A stretch of 62,747 nucleotides of DNA from NCBI GenBank assembly GCA_028819235.1, contig JAPPMC010000178.1:1-62747 (forward strand), read 5' to 3'. The notes beneath the pieces were generated by a model that did no database searches, had not been told where the DNA came from, and worked only from the letters and a program-made list of their open reading frames with translations. Source of the stretch: Bryobacterales bacterium (GTDB lineage Bacteria > Acidobacteriota > Terriglobia > Bryobacterales > UBA6623). Of this stretch, positions 17,886 through 27,079 are shown piece after piece (the stretch's first letter is position 1; every line of letters begins with the position of its first letter). Made by a program: the position numbers and the translations under genes.

Positions 17886-18346
17886 GGCTCACTCCATTTT
17901 CTCAGAGACCACCTGCTTTGGGCGCATCTCCGGAGTCCGGCGTGCGCGCAAGCCAGCCGACGGGCCGACTCGTGCTGGGCCGCAGCCGGACTACACCCCC
18001 AAGCTGCACCGCGGCCACCAGCCTCGCCTTGACTTAGACCAGTGCCACCCACCCTCCGCCTTAGGACGACAATCAGACTCTCGGGACCTTAATCCGCTCG
18101 AAAGCAGGTCGTTTTCTGCTTCCCGTGGGGCATTCCAAGCAATCGCACAGGGCAGGTGTTCCGAAGACCGCGGGGCGAACGCATGCGCAAGCTTCCCAGT
18201 GTGGGCGGAGCACGCTCGGGACGAGAGTGCGGTTGTGATCTGTTCTGGGACGGACTTCGGATGACGCAGTGAGCAAGGGAGGCGGGCCTCCAGCATGAGG
18301 TCACCCTAAAGGCCTGTTGGCGCGAACGTCCGAGCAGCCCGGGCAA
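17886..18346. other. Intergenic stretch, no gene seen
   Basis: Lies between the start of the aminotransferase gene and the end of the Fic gene, both on the minus strand. The short frames here are shadows. Promoter elements for the aminotransferase should lie near its left end but none is clear by eye. Confidence 0.5.
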
Positions 18347-19459
18347 CTAGTCAGTGTCGTGCCCGACGACTTCGATCAAGTCCCAGAATGCCAGAATGGC
18401 GGACCGGCTACCCCTTGCGGGCTCGATCTCGTGCAAAATGCCGCCTTGCCGCATTCTCTGCAAGATTCGGTGTGCTGTGGGCTGCGGAATCACGGCTATG
18501 CCGAAGAAGTCCGCGGCCCTGAAGATCGGCTTCTGGAAAATGGCGTCCAATGCATGAATGGCGTACGGTGAGCGGGTGACTTTGGAAACCCGCGGCTTTG
18601 TCGTTTCGTAGAGATTCAAAATCCCGCGTGTCTTCGCCAAGTTCCGCTCGGCCTGGCTCCGTACGGCGGCCAGAAAGAACTTGCACCAGCCGGTCCAGTC
18701 CCCGTCGCGCGAGACGGCGAGCAGGCGGTCGTAGTAGACTTCTCGATTCGCTTCCAAGTACGCACTGATGTAGAAGACGGGTCTCTGGATCAGCTTGCGC
18801 TTCCACAGGAACAGAGGTACGAGCATGCGCCCGAGGCGGCCGTTCCCGTCCAAGAAAGGGTGCAGCGCCTCAAACTCTGCGTGCAGGACCGCCGTCTGCA
18901 CGAGCGTGTCGGGTGTGTCCTGATGAACGTAGCGTTCCCACCGGCTTACCGCGTGAGGCAGTTCTTGCGCATCGATGGGAACGTAGGTCGCTTCGTCAAT
19001 CGTGCATCCGGGACTTCCGATCCAGTTTGGCAGGCGGCGATATGTCCCGGGCGCCTTGCCCTGTCCTCGCACGCCCGAGAGTAAGACCTTGTGTGCTGCG
19101 CAGACGACCCGGCTTGACAGAGGGAGCCGCGCAAGCATGTTCTCGGCCTTCTTCATCGCGAGTAGATAGTTCCCGATCTCTTGGGCATCATCCCGGAGGC
19201 CGCGCGTCGAAGCATGTGCTCCGGCCTCGATTCTGAGGACATCACTCACCGACGCCTGAGTGCCCTCGATGCGAGATGAGAGAACTGCCTCGTCGATCGT
19301 GAGGGGGGCCAGCAAGACATCCGCATTGGGTACAGCTGCTAGCATGCCGTCAAATCGTGCCACGGCGGCGGCGGCCGGCCCTAGGAATGGGACGAGACCG
19401 GGCCAGTCAAGGTGGTCCTCAGGCGGAAAGCAGGAGTAGTTGTAGTGCACTGGTGGCAT
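18347..19459 (-). CDS. Fic-domain AMP transferase (Fic/DOC family)
   Basis: Fic protein of 370 residues that probably attaches AMP (or another nucleotide part) to a target hydroxyl. The catalytic motif HPFLDGNGRLGR is complete at residues 200-211. An N-terminal inhibitory helix motif, SSRIEG (61-66), fits the (S/T)xxxE(G/N) consensus, so the protein belongs to the self-restrained class that does not need a separate antitoxin. The Fic/DOC N-terminal region (FLGPAAAAVARFDGML, then LLAPLTIDEAVLSS) and a C-terminal winged-helix-like segment (FFGIAVIPQPTAHRILQRMRQGGIL, about 320-345) follow the common Fic-wHTH layout. Its start lies about 40 bases from the tandem repeat at 19500. Confidence 0.9.
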   Translation of the reverse strand: MPPVHYNYSCFPPEDHLDWPGLVPFLGPAAAAVARFDGMLAAVPNADVLLAPLTIDEAVLSSRIEGTQASVSDVLRIEAGAHASTRGLRDDAQEIGNYLLAMKKAENMLARLPLSSRVVCAAHKVLLSGVRGQGKAPGTYRRLPNWIGSPGCTIDEATYVPIDAQELPHAVSRWERYVHQDTPDTLVQTAVLHAEFEALHPFLDGNGRLGRMLVPLFLWKRKLIQRPVFYISAYLEANREVYYDRLLAVSRDGDWTGWCKFFLAAVRSQAERNLAKTRGILNLYETTKPRVSKVTRSPYAIHALDAIFQKPIFRAADFFGIAVIPQPTAHRILQRMRQGGILHEIEPARGSRSAILAFWDLIEVVGHDTD

Positions 19460-19681
19460 GTTCGGCGGCCTCCTACCTACCCTCCATCTTCGAGCGAAGT
19501 TTGGTCACAGGTTCTCGGGGCAACCATCGCACAGAACGGACGCGAGATGCCCCAGAGCGCTTGCGCCAGCCGATTGGCTGCTCCTCAGGACCCACATGCA
19601 GAGCTGTTGCCCCTACGTTTAGTGGTGCTCACAACGCTAGCAGCGGCAGGACTCGCTTCTCACTTATCGGGATCCGTGATT

Positions 19682-19933
19682 GACAATCCGCATTGTCTCT
19701 CACAGGCGATGCACAACGGCGCTACCCACTCATGCACCTAGCCCTATGAGACACAACAGAGCACGCTTCGCTGCACGGCGGACTGTTGTCGGTGCTCCCA
19801 AGCGCATCGGAGTCGGCCTACCGCCAGACTTGCTATCGCTTCCGACGTTGTGTGGGAGACTACCCGATTTGTCTATCACCAATGATGGACGATCCGAGTT
19901 GTATCTCACTTCCAGTGATGTGTGAGAGACAAC
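19682..19933. repeat. ~31-bp motif cluster with hairpin, copy 1
   Basis: Three direct copies of a unit of the form GACnATCCGnnTTGTCTCTCAC-N5-6-ATG start near 19682, 19858 and 19889; the last two are head to tail. The core 12-mer (TTGTCTCTCAC and variants) occurs at 19692, 19868 and 19898, and inverted at 19922-19933, so GTTGTATCTCAC (19898-19909) and GTGAGAGACAAC (19922-19933) form a 12-bp stem with one mismatch and a 12-base loop. It is not CRISPR: spacing is irregular and there are no unique spacers. Confidence 0.8.
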
Positions 19934-20050
19934 GGCGGTTCCCCACCGACTGCGTACAGCGTGGCCTCAGTGCACTGAACGTTCGCCGATGCTCTCGGAG
20001 TGGCCACCAGAAGCCATACTGACCGTGCGAGGATGCATCTACAGCCACGT

Positions 20051-20407
20051 TCACGATCGTTCGCTCGGGTGCTCCGATTCGTATCGCCTCCGTAACTGCT
20101 CGACCCGTCTGCGACTTACGCCAAAGGTCAACAGGACACGAAGGCATCGAGACGTTGATCCCACTTCGATCGTCCCGCAATCGGGACCCAGTCCGAGTTC
20201 AATGTCATTGACGAAACCTAGCGGCGACCGTCGTTCGCCGACACGACACTTCCGTTCGCGCGCATGTCGGCCAGCAAGGCATCGGGCGTACGCATGGCGG
20301 CTGCAGGATTGCCACAAAGGACCGACCCTGTGCCGCGGTGGAGCAACCGCAGGACTGCAAACACATGTGCAGCGGAACCTAGGACATCGCTGCAGGTCTC
20401 TCGCCAT
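20051..20407 (-). pseudogene. Degraded DUF1499 gene (copy 1)
   Basis: Reading from ATG 20407, the frame starts like DUF1499 (MARDLQRCPRFRCTCVCS), loses similarity in the middle (LWQSCSRHAYARCLAGRHARERK, the product of a shifted frame), then returns to the family with SPLGFVNDIELGLGPD and GVSRRRVEQLRRRYESE. Compared with the open copy at 21031-21414, a pair of compensating length changes explains this. The product would have 118 residues with the middle third scrambled, so it is probably non-functional. Confidence 0.7.
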
Positions 20408-20658
20408 CACTGAACATGGAGCCAATCCACCGTCACACGGAACGGCCCGTGAAGACTGCCCGCAGTATGAGCCGGGTTCGGTCACAGGTTCTCGTGGCAA
20501 CCATCGCACAGAGCGGCCACGCGATGCCCCACAGCGTCTGCGCCGGCCGATCGGCTGCTCCCGTGGACCCGAATGCAGAGCTGTTGCCCGTACGCCCGAA
20601 AGTGCCCACGATGCTAGCGGCGGCAGGATTCGCTTCTCACTTTTCGGGATCTGTGATT

Positions 20659-20911
20659 GACAATCCACTTTGTCTCTCACCGACGATGCACAACGGCGCT
20701 TCTCACTCATGGATCTGGCCATATGAGGCACAACAGACCACAGATCGCCGCACGGGCGGACTGTTGCCGGAGTTCCCGTCCGCATCCGAGCCGGCCAACC
20801 GCCAGACTTGCCATCGATTCCGATGGCCTGTGGGAGACTACCCGATTTGTCTATCACCACTGATGGACAATCCCAGTTGTATCTCACATCCGATGTCTTG
20901 TGAGAGACAAC
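20659..20911. repeat. ~31-bp motif cluster with hairpin, copy 2
   Basis: Same arrangement as at 19682-19933: direct motifs starting near 20659, 20836 and 20867 (core 12-mers at 20669, 20846 and 20876), and an inverted core at 20900-20911. The hairpin arms GTTGTATCTCAC (20876-20887) and GTGAGAGACAAC (20900-20911) flank a 12-base loop whose sequence differs from copy 1, while the stem is conserved. Stem kept and loop changed is what a structured RNA or protein-bound DNA site would show. Confidence 0.8.
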
Positions 20912-21030
20912 GGCAGTTCCCCGACCTGCGGCCCCCAGCGCTGTCTTGGCGCTGAGAACGTTCGTCGACGTTCCCCAAGACCGTCACCCGATGGCAAATT
21001 GACCGTGCGACGATACACCTGCACCCACGT

Positions 21031-21414
21031 TCAGGACCACTCTGCCGGGCGCTCCGCTTCGTATCGCCGCCGCAACTGCTCAACCCGCCTGCGGTTCACG
21101 CCAAGGTCAAACAGGCACCAGGGACACCTGGACGCTGAGCGCACGTCGATTGTCCCGCCATCGGGGCCGAGTCGGAATGCAATGTCATCGACAAAGCCTA
21201 GCGGCGACCGCCATTCCGCTTGTACGCGACCACTGGTCGCCGACACGACCCTCGTTCGCGGCATGTCGGCCAGCAATGCTTCAAGCCTGCGCATGGCGGC
21301 TGCGGGATCGCGACGGATGGGAAATGGATCGACCCTGTGCCGAGGAGGGGCATCCGCGTGGCTGCACACGCAAGTGAAGCGGAATCTGGGACATGGCTGC
21401 AGATCTTCCGCCAT
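21031..21414 (-). CDS. DUF1499 domain protein (copy 2)
   Basis: A 127-residue protein that matches DUF1499 over its length: CPRFRFTCVCSHAD near the start, DPAAAMRRLEALLADMPRTRVV in the middle, then GFVDDIAFRLGPDGGTIDVRSASR and the closing NRRRVEQLRRRYEAE. In most relatives the segment after RSASR is short (VGYSDLG); here it reads CPWCLFDLG, a small insertion. There is no signal peptide, although many DUF1499 proteins have one. DUF1499 has no established function. The gene lies in the second tandem unit, directly upstream of the motif and hairpin block, which would fall in its 3' region. Confidence 0.65.
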   Translation of the reverse strand: MAEDLQPCPRFRFTCVCSHADAPPRHRVDPFPIRRDPAAAMRRLEALLADMPRTRVVSATSGRVQAEWRSPLGFVDDIAFRLGPDGGTIDVRSASRCPWCLFDLGVNRRRVEQLRRRYEAERPAEWS

Positions 21415-21475
21415 CGCTAAATCTCCACTCTATCCGCCGTCATACGGGACGCCCGGTACTGGCTGCCTGCACTGC

Positions 21476-21924
21476 CACAGCGAATTGCAGCAGGCTGGTA
21501 GTCGCAAGGTGCTGGGCACCATCCGTCATCGGCCGCCCGTTGGACCAGATGCCAGCCAAGGCCCTATCTGGATTCTAGGAGCGTTTCGGAAGAGCGGACA
21601 GGGATGACGATCATTCCATGAAGTACGGGCTTCGGGGCGATATCGAAGGTGGCATCTGGGACGGAGACTCGGCCTAGCCTCAAGCGGCATGCGCGGGCCG
21701 CGGCTGCTTGCTACGCAATACTGCATATGCCCAGTTTCAACCACGCCGCCGCCGACCTGCCAGCCGGCGCCCTTGACCGCCCAGGGCTATCCATTGCGAA
21801 GAGGGGACTCAAGCGTCGCAGCCAGAACGCCAACACCGGCCTCGACGGGCAGAATCTCATTCCCGCCTGCGTGGATGACTCTAAGGACAGTGGCCCGAAC
21901 ACGCGTGACTAGACTGGTACGCAG
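21476..21924. other. Intergenic stretch, no gene seen
   Basis: Between the tandem repeat and the Oar receptor gene. Frames are shadows, and I found no repeat or RNA. The receptor promoter should be here but no clear -35/-10 pair is visible. Confidence 0.45.
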
Positions 21925-24900
21925 ATGACGGTTGGGACCATGGTTCCCCAGATCCGCGGGGCAGCAGGACGCGCGCCACTGTCACACAGCCCTATAGATC
22001 TGACGCAGAGCGGAGGGGCAATTCTGCAGGACACGGAATTGCCGGCCAGTCACCCGAAACGGCAGTCCAGAGCGGGCCGATTCTTCGCTGCCGCATTGGC
22101 GTTGGTGATCTGCCTGAGTGCACCCCGACTGGCGGCGCAGTCCGGCACGACGACCGGGGTGATTCGCGGAACGGTCAGGGACCAGCTCGGAGCGCCGATG
22201 GCAGGGGCAACCGTGTCCATCCAGCATCGCGAAACGGACCTGAGGACGACGGTCGACACGTCCTCTTACGGGACCTTCGTTCGAACCCTCCTGCCCCCCG
22301 GCACCTACGACATCGAAATCACGGCGGCAACGGACGACTTTGGTGTCGAGCGCATCGAAGAAGCCACGCTCCGGGTCGGCGAGGTGCTTGACCTTCAGGT
22401 CGTACTCCGCGTCGTGGCGCAGGAAACCGTGAACGTCTTCAGTGAGCCGGTCTCTCCCGTAGACGCGTCCGACGTCACCCGGTCGCAGCGCATGCGGGAT
22501 GACGTCGTTGCCGGACTGCCCAGCAACGGCCGCAACTATCTTCACTTCACCCTCCTTACCCCAGGCGTGGCGATCTCACAAGGGCCGGATGGCGACGAAC
22601 TGAACATCAGCGGGCAGCGCGGAATCTTCAATAATTTCATCGTCGACGGTGCCGATTTCAACAACCCCTTCTTTGGCGAACAGCGCGGCGGCCAGAGGCC
22701 CGCTTTCACGTTCAACCAGGACGCGATAGCGGACTTGGTGGTAGTGAGCCAAGGGGCCACGGCGGAGTACGGCCGGTCGGCGGGCGGATTCGTGACCGTC
22801 ATCACGAAGTCGGGGACAAACAGCCTGGCCGGATCCGCTCACTATCTCGCGCAGTGGGACAGCATCGCAGCACCGTTTCCGGAAGTCAGGGGCGCGGGAA
22901 AGCCGGACTTTGGCCGGAACCAAGCGGGCGGCACGCTAGGCGGCCCCATTGAGCGGGACCGGGCGTTCGGCTTCTTTGCGTATGACCAGCAGGCTGCCAG
23001 CGAGACCAAGCAGCAAGCCCGTCGCGTCGTGAGCCCGGCGAACCTCCAGCGACTGGAGAGCTTCCTCCAACAGCGCTGGCCGGGTCTCTTCGACGATGAG
23101 TTTGGCCCGATCCGGCGAACCGATGACGCACGGGCGCTGCTCGCCAAGGTTGACTTAGTTCTTAGCGGACGGCACCAGGCCTCGTTCAAGTACAACTACA
23201 CCTGGTCAGAGCAGGTCAACGGCACGTTCGACGTCGATGCTTGGGGCGCCTCCGCCAACGGGATCGAGCGCCAACACTCCCACGCGATCAATGGCAGCCT
23301 TAACTCCCTGTTCGGCAACTCGGTCTCGAACGAATTGCGCTTTCAGGTTGCGCGGGAAGACCGGCCTCGCTGGTACGACGGTCCGCTGATCCCAGGGGCG
23401 CAACCGCCAGCGCCGCTCCCGTTTGCTGCGCTGGGCGGTCGACCCTTTCCCGACATTGCGATGGACTTCGCTGACGGATTCCGCATCGGGCTGCCGTTCT
23501 TTCTTCCGATCGATCCAGCGTTCGATACCCGGGTCCAGCTCGTGGACAACATTTCCTTCGCCACCGGGAACCACCTGCTCAAGGCGGGACTGGAATTCAA
23601 CGGAACTGAGGTCACGCAGCAATTTGTGGGGATGGCGAACAGCCGCTACATTTTCGATTCGGTTGAAGGGTTCACCGGGTTCGTGAACCATGGGTCCCGA
23701 TTCGTCTCGTGCTCGGACGGTTCGTCGAGCACGCTAGGGAACTGCCCGGACGGAGCATCGGTGACTGGCCCGGTGCTGCTGTTCCTGCAGTCCGCGACTG
23801 TGCCTGGGGTGCCGCCTGACCAGCTCGGGCACCAGACGTTTGGGGTCAACGAGCTCGGCCTCTACCTGCAGGACGCCTGGCACCCGCACGCCCGGTTGAC
23901 ACTGTCGCTGGGCCTCCGCTGGGAGGGCACTTGGCATCCCGGAGTGTTCGTCGAGCCGAGAGACACGTTCTACGGCCCGTATCTCGATGATCCGCTGTTC
24001 CCGTCCGACGGGCGGATTCCGGATGATTTGAACAACTGGCAGCCTCGTTTCGGAGCGGCTTGGGACGTGAACGGAAAGGGGCGCACGGTTGTACGCGCCA
24101 ACGCCGGTTCGTACTTCGCCAGAATCCCCATGCTGGTCTTCGCCCAGCACCGCTCGACCAATGGAGCCTTCCAGCAGGTGCTTTTCCGGAGCAGCGCCGC
24201 CGCTGAAGCCCTCGGCCCGGTTCCCGCCCTCGACGAGCTGATCGACGCCTCGGCGTCACCACCTTTCCTGCCGGACATTCAGGTGCCTGATCGCCGCCTC
24301 CAGCTGCCCCGCACGTGGTCTTTCAGCAGCGCCATCGAGCACGATCTCGGTGGCGGCCTTGCGGCCAGCGCGATGTTCATCCACGCCAGGACCGACAATC
24401 TCTTCAGGTTCACTAACCGAAACGACGCCGCGCTTGGCTCTCCCTTCGGCATCGGGACGCACCCGTCCGGAGGCGGGATCAATTCGCTGACAGTCACCGA
24501 GAGCACGGCCCGATCGCGTTACCAGGCGCTCACCTTCGGATTGCGGGGACGAGGGGGGATCCGGCAACGACCGGTCACCTTTGAGGCAAACTACACACTC
24601 TCCTTCGATCGCTCCGATGATGACAACGAGAGAGATCCGTTTGTGCTCCGCTACGCGAGCGCTGCAGACCTCGCGCCAGAGTACGGTTGGTCGGACCGGG
24701 ACCGGCGCCACCAGCTGAGTGCGTACTTCATGTTGCCGCTGCCAGGCTCTCTGAACCTCAACCATGTGCTTCGGTACTTGTCAGCCTCGCATGCGTCGGA
24801 ACAGTGCGCCAACCGTGGCAGGCGTGCCGCCCAGCCCTCTGACCGTCTCTGCGCTGATGGAACCATCCTGCAGCGCAACACGCTGAGACGGGAGAACGAG

Positions 24901-25110
24901 TTCTTCACCTGGGACATTCGTCTCTCACGGTCGATCAGGTTTGGCGACAACGTCGAGGTCGAGCCGCTCGTCGAAGTATTCAACCTGACCAATGCCGACA
25001 ACTTCCTCGACACCGCACTGGGGTCCCTGCTGTTCAGCTTTGACGGAACGCTGAGGAGCGGCCTGGGCAATACGCGGCGAGGGCAGGTCGGCGTCAAGGT
25101 GCGGTTCTGA
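21925..25110 (+). CDS. TonB-dependent receptor, Oar-like, with carboxypeptidase-regulatory-like domain
   Basis: Outer-membrane beta-barrel receptor of 1061 residues. A signal peptide lies unusually far in (about residues 48-72, FFAAALALVICLSAPRLAAQ); a TTG at 22039 would bring the start close to it, so the annotated ATG may be too early. Next come a CarboxypepD_reg-like domain (about 75-165, GVIRGTVRDQLGAPMAGATVSI), the plug (VAGLPSNGRNYLHFTLLTPGV, FIVDGADFNNPF, VVVSQGATAEYGRSAGGFVTVITKSGTN) and a long barrel ending in aromatic RGQVGVKVRF, as expected for BAM insertion. Proteins of this type are multiplied in Acidobacteriota. The ligand is unknown. It has no operon partner: the next gene is 490 bases away on the other strand. 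Confidence 0.9.
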   Translation: MTVGTMVPQIRGAAGRAPLSHSPIDLTQSGGAILQDTELPASHPKRQSRAGRFFAAALALVICLSAPRLAAQSGTTTGVIRGTVRDQLGAPMAGATVSIQHRETDLRTTVDTSSYGTFVRTLLPPGTYDIEITAATDDFGVERIEEATLRVGEVLDLQVVLRVVAQETVNVFSEPVSPVDASDVTRSQRMRDDVVAGLPSNGRNYLHFTLLTPGVAISQGPDGDELNISGQRGIFNNFIVDGADFNNPFFGEQRGGQRPAFTFNQDAIADLVVVSQGATAEYGRSAGGFVTVITKSGTNSLAGSAHYLAQWDSIAAPFPEVRGAGKPDFGRNQAGGTLGGPIERDRAFGFFAYDQQAASETKQQARRVVSPANLQRLESFLQQRWPGLFDDEFGPIRRTDDARALLAKVDLVLSGRHQASFKYNYTWSEQVNGTFDVDAWGASANGIERQHSHAINGSLNSLFGNSVSNELRFQVAREDRPRWYDGPLIPGAQPPAPLPFAALGGRPFPDIAMDFADGFRIGLPFFLPIDPAFDTRVQLVDNISFATGNHLLKAGLEFNGTEVTQQFVGMANSRYIFDSVEGFTGFVNHGSRFVSCSDGSSSTLGNCPDGASVTGPVLLFLQSATVPGVPPDQLGHQTFGVNELGLYLQDAWHPHARLTLSLGLRWEGTWHPGVFVEPRDTFYGPYLDDPLFPSDGRIPDDLNNWQPRFGAAWDVNGKGRTVVRANAGSYFARIPMLVFAQHRSTNGAFQQVLFRSSAAAEALGPVPALDELIDASASPPFLPDIQVPDRRLQLPRTWSFSSAIEHDLGGGLAASAMFIHARTDNLFRFTNRNDAALGSPFGIGTHPSGGGINSLTVTESTARSRYQALTFGLRGRGGIRQRPVTFEANYTLSFDRSDDDNERDPFVLRYASAADLAPEYGWSDRDRRHQLSAYFMLPLPGSLNLNHVLRYLSASHASEQCANRGRRAAQPSDRLCADGTILQRNTLRRENEFFTWDIRLSRSIRFGDNVEVEPLVEVFNLTNADNFLDTALGSLLFSFDGTLRSGLGNTRRGQVGVKVRF

Positions 25111-25602
25111 CGCCGGGCTGCACAGGGCCAAGTGATCACGCGGCACGAAATCGCACATCCCGAGCGGGCGGTCAGGAGCGGCCGCGGAGGCTGTCACACT
25201 CCCAGTTCAGAATGGGAACCTATGCGGACTAGGCAGAGGGTACCGGCGTTTGGCTGCTGCTCGTTCAGAAGCAAGTCCGGGCTCAAATGACAGCCCCGGA
25301 AGTCCCTCCATTGGCCCCGAAGCGGGTGGCCCTGGTAGGTTGCTTCCCAGCTGCGATCGGCTGATGGAGGAGCCAGTGTGTGCCCGCTTGACCGACCATG
25401 ACCCGTTCCGAGACCTGGCAACGGCGCTGCTGGACGGCAGTGGGGACTCGAACCAGGGTCGGGACGCACGGCTGCTGACGTGGCTGGCAGCGCGATAGCG
25501 CGAGGATCGGCGTGCCGTTCTCGACTTTGCGGGGCCGAACGTTCTTTCGGAGGAGGTCGCCTGGCTGCAGGTCGTGGTCGTCGTGAGTGACGGCGCGACG
25601 GG
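25111..25602. other. Intergenic stretch between convergent genes
   Basis: Lies between the ends of the receptor and SDR genes. No gene is convincing. A TTCGAGTCC-like string occurs on the minus strand near 25443, but the rest of a tRNA is missing. Confidence 0.45.
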
Positions 25603-26322
25603 TCACTTCAGAGAGAGACCGCCGTCGACGGCAATGATCTGGCCGGTGACGAACGAAGGGCCCTCGAGCAGCATCCGGACCACACGCGCCACGTCCTCTC
25701 CCGTGCCATGCCGGCCTTGCGGCGTGATCCGCACCAAATGGTCGATGTCCGGTGGCATGTCCTCTCCGAAATGGATTACGCCCGGAGCGACCGCATTGAC
25801 GCTGACGTAGGGGGCCAAGGCCTTCGCCAGCGATCTTGTCAGCATGATGGCGCCAGCCTTCGACGTGCAATACGGCACATGCTTGGCCCACGGTCGGATC
25901 CCCCCCAGCGAAGTGATGTTCACGATCCTCCCCCGGCCTTGGCGTTTCATGATCCTTGCTGCTTGCTGGCAACAGAAGAACATTGCCTTCACATTGACGT
26001 CGTGGATCAGGTCCCAATCGGACTCCGTGACTTCGAGCGGATCAGCCCGACGGAACACTCCTGCGTTGTTCACCAGCCCGTCGAGCCGACCGTAGGCCGC
26101 CCGGATGTCGTCGAATAGGCGTTGAATCTGGCCCACTTGCGCCAGATCCGCTCGAAACGCTTGGCCCGAGCACTCTTCGGCAGTCTCGAGCGCCTCGCGC
26201 CGAGACTCGTTGTAGTGCACGGCAACGCTTGCGCCGCGCTTGGCGAGATCGATTGCGATGCAGCGCCCGATGCGCTTGGCCGCACCGGTTACCGCGATCA
26301 CCCGATTGCTCAGTACCGACAT
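25603..26322 (-). CDS. Short-chain dehydrogenase/reductase
   Basis: Classical SDR of 239 residues from the ATG at 26322; the open frame goes further upstream but that part is unlike the family. The cofactor motif is TGAAKRIG (12-19), with RIG in place of the usual GIG, as in pteridine reductase/FolM-like members. NNAG and the catalytic YCTSK are present, and the protein ends with VTGQIIAVDGGLSL. The Tyr-x3-Lys and the upstream Ser (ITSLGG) complete the catalytic site. NADPH use and a pteridine-type substrate are guesses from the RIG variant. Its start faces the adenylate-kinase-like gene 151 bases away, so both may share a divergent promoter region. Confidence 0.85.
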   Translation of the reverse strand: MSVLSNRVIAVTGAAKRIGRCIAIDLAKRGASVAVHYNESRREALETAEECSGQAFRADLAQVGQIQRLFDDIRAAYGRLDGLVNNAGVFRRADPLEVTESDWDLIHDVNVKAMFFCCQQAARIMKRQGRGRIVNITSLGGIRPWAKHVPYCTSKAGAIMLTRSLAKALAPYVSVNAVAPGVIHFGEDMPPDIDHLVRITPQGRHGTGEDVARVVRMLLEGPSFVTGQIIAVDGGLSLK

Positions 26323-26473
26323 GGGTCCCTGAGCGCGTGGCGCTGCGGGGCGCCCTAACAGGACGGGATGTCTGGTGCCACGCCGCCTCCACCCGCCCCG
26401 GGAAGGCCCGATGGCGCCCGCGCTGGCTTCAACTACGATAGCGATATGGGCTACTGCCCGGCCGGTTGGGCTG

Positions 26474-27079
26474 ATGAACAAGTACATCATGATCGGGCCG
26501 CAAGGCTCGGGCAAGGGCACGCAGGCCCAGCTCCTGTCCAAGCGCTACGGATTCGTGCATATCTCGATCGGCCAGATTTTCAGGTGGCACGTAGCTAACC
26601 ACACCAAGCTCGGCTCGCGAGTCATGCGCATCACCGAACAGGGCAATCTGGTCTCTGACGAGATCGTGGAGGAGGTTGTCCGGGACCGGCTTGAGATGCA
26701 CGACTGGCGATACGGTTTCGTGCTTGATGGTTTTCCCCGGACTGCCGCCCAGGCCGCCTACTTGTTCGAGAACTGGAATCTAGACCGAGCGATCTACCTA
26801 GATCTGGACGACTCGCTGGTGTCCGACAGGGTTATGAAGCGCGCGCGCCAAGGGGAGGGGAGCGGCTTCACGAAGCGTGCCGACGACAATCCCGCGGCGC
26901 TTCGCAGGCGACTCTCGCAGTACCACATGAAGACACAGCCTCTCTTGTCTGAGTTTGCCGAGAGGGGAATGCTGTTGCGGGTGGACGCCAGCCTTTCCAT
27001 TGAAGAAGTGTTCCGGAAGATCGCCAAAGGCCTCCATCTGGCTGGCGGCAATGAGAACTCAGCCGTTCTTCCGGCCTGA
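26474..27079 (+). CDS. Adenylate kinase-family nucleotide kinase, short LID
   Basis: P-loop NMP kinase of 201 residues. Walker A is GPQGSGKGTQ (8-17), DGFPRT is at 85-90, and the LID is short (RQGEGSGFTKRADDN) with no zinc cysteines. In adenylate kinase the NMP-binding loop normally reads STGD(L/M)LR; here it is SIGQIFR (31-37), so the conserved Asp is Gln and the Thr is Ile. The substrate is therefore uncertain. The ATG at 26474 is set by the P-loop position; frame upstream of it is not family-like. The gene diverges from the SDR. Confidence 0.78.
   Translation: MNKYIMIGPQGSGKGTQAQLLSKRYGFVHISIGQIFRWHVANHTKLGSRVMRITEQGNLVSDEIVEEVVRDRLEMHDWRYGFVLDGFPRTAAQAAYLFENWNLDRAIYLDLDDSLVSDRVMKRARQGEGSGFTKRADDNPAALRRRLSQYHMKTQPLLSEFAERGMLLRVDASLSIEEVFRKIAKGLHLAGGNENSAVLPA

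Larger units (their letters stand above)
19500..20462. repeat. Tandem ~0.97 kb unit, copy 1
   Basis: Diverged direct copy of the unit at 20477-21475. Shared blocks run from TCACAGGTTCTCG...CAACCATCGCACAGA through the 31-bp motif block and a minus-strand DUF1499 frame to the end. The copies differ at many positions and by small gaps, and copy 1 carries gaps that break the DUF1499 frame. The left part (19500-20050) has no gene; it holds the 31-bp motifs and a hairpin. Confidence 0.85.
20477..21475. repeat. Tandem ~0.97 kb unit, copy 2
   Basis: Second copy of the unit described at 19500-20462, with the same order of elements: motif block, hairpin, then DUF1499 on the minus strand. Fifteen bases separate the two copies as drawn, but the boundaries are judged by eye. 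Confidence 0.85.

Noticed and set aside
20051..20887. 278-codon minus-strand frame spanning the copy 1 DUF1499 region
   Set aside because: Only the part from the ATG at 20407 resembles DUF1499; the upstream extension runs into the second unit's non-coding block.
19682..20911. CRISPR-like array from the repeated TTGTCTCTCAC motif
   Set aside because: Spacing is irregular, spacers are not unique, units are partly head to tail, and no cas gene is near.
25424..25500. Possible minus-strand tRNA (TTCGAGTCC-like T-loop)
   Set aside because: The T-stem does not pair (CCTGG against CCCCA), and there is no anticodon arm or acceptor.
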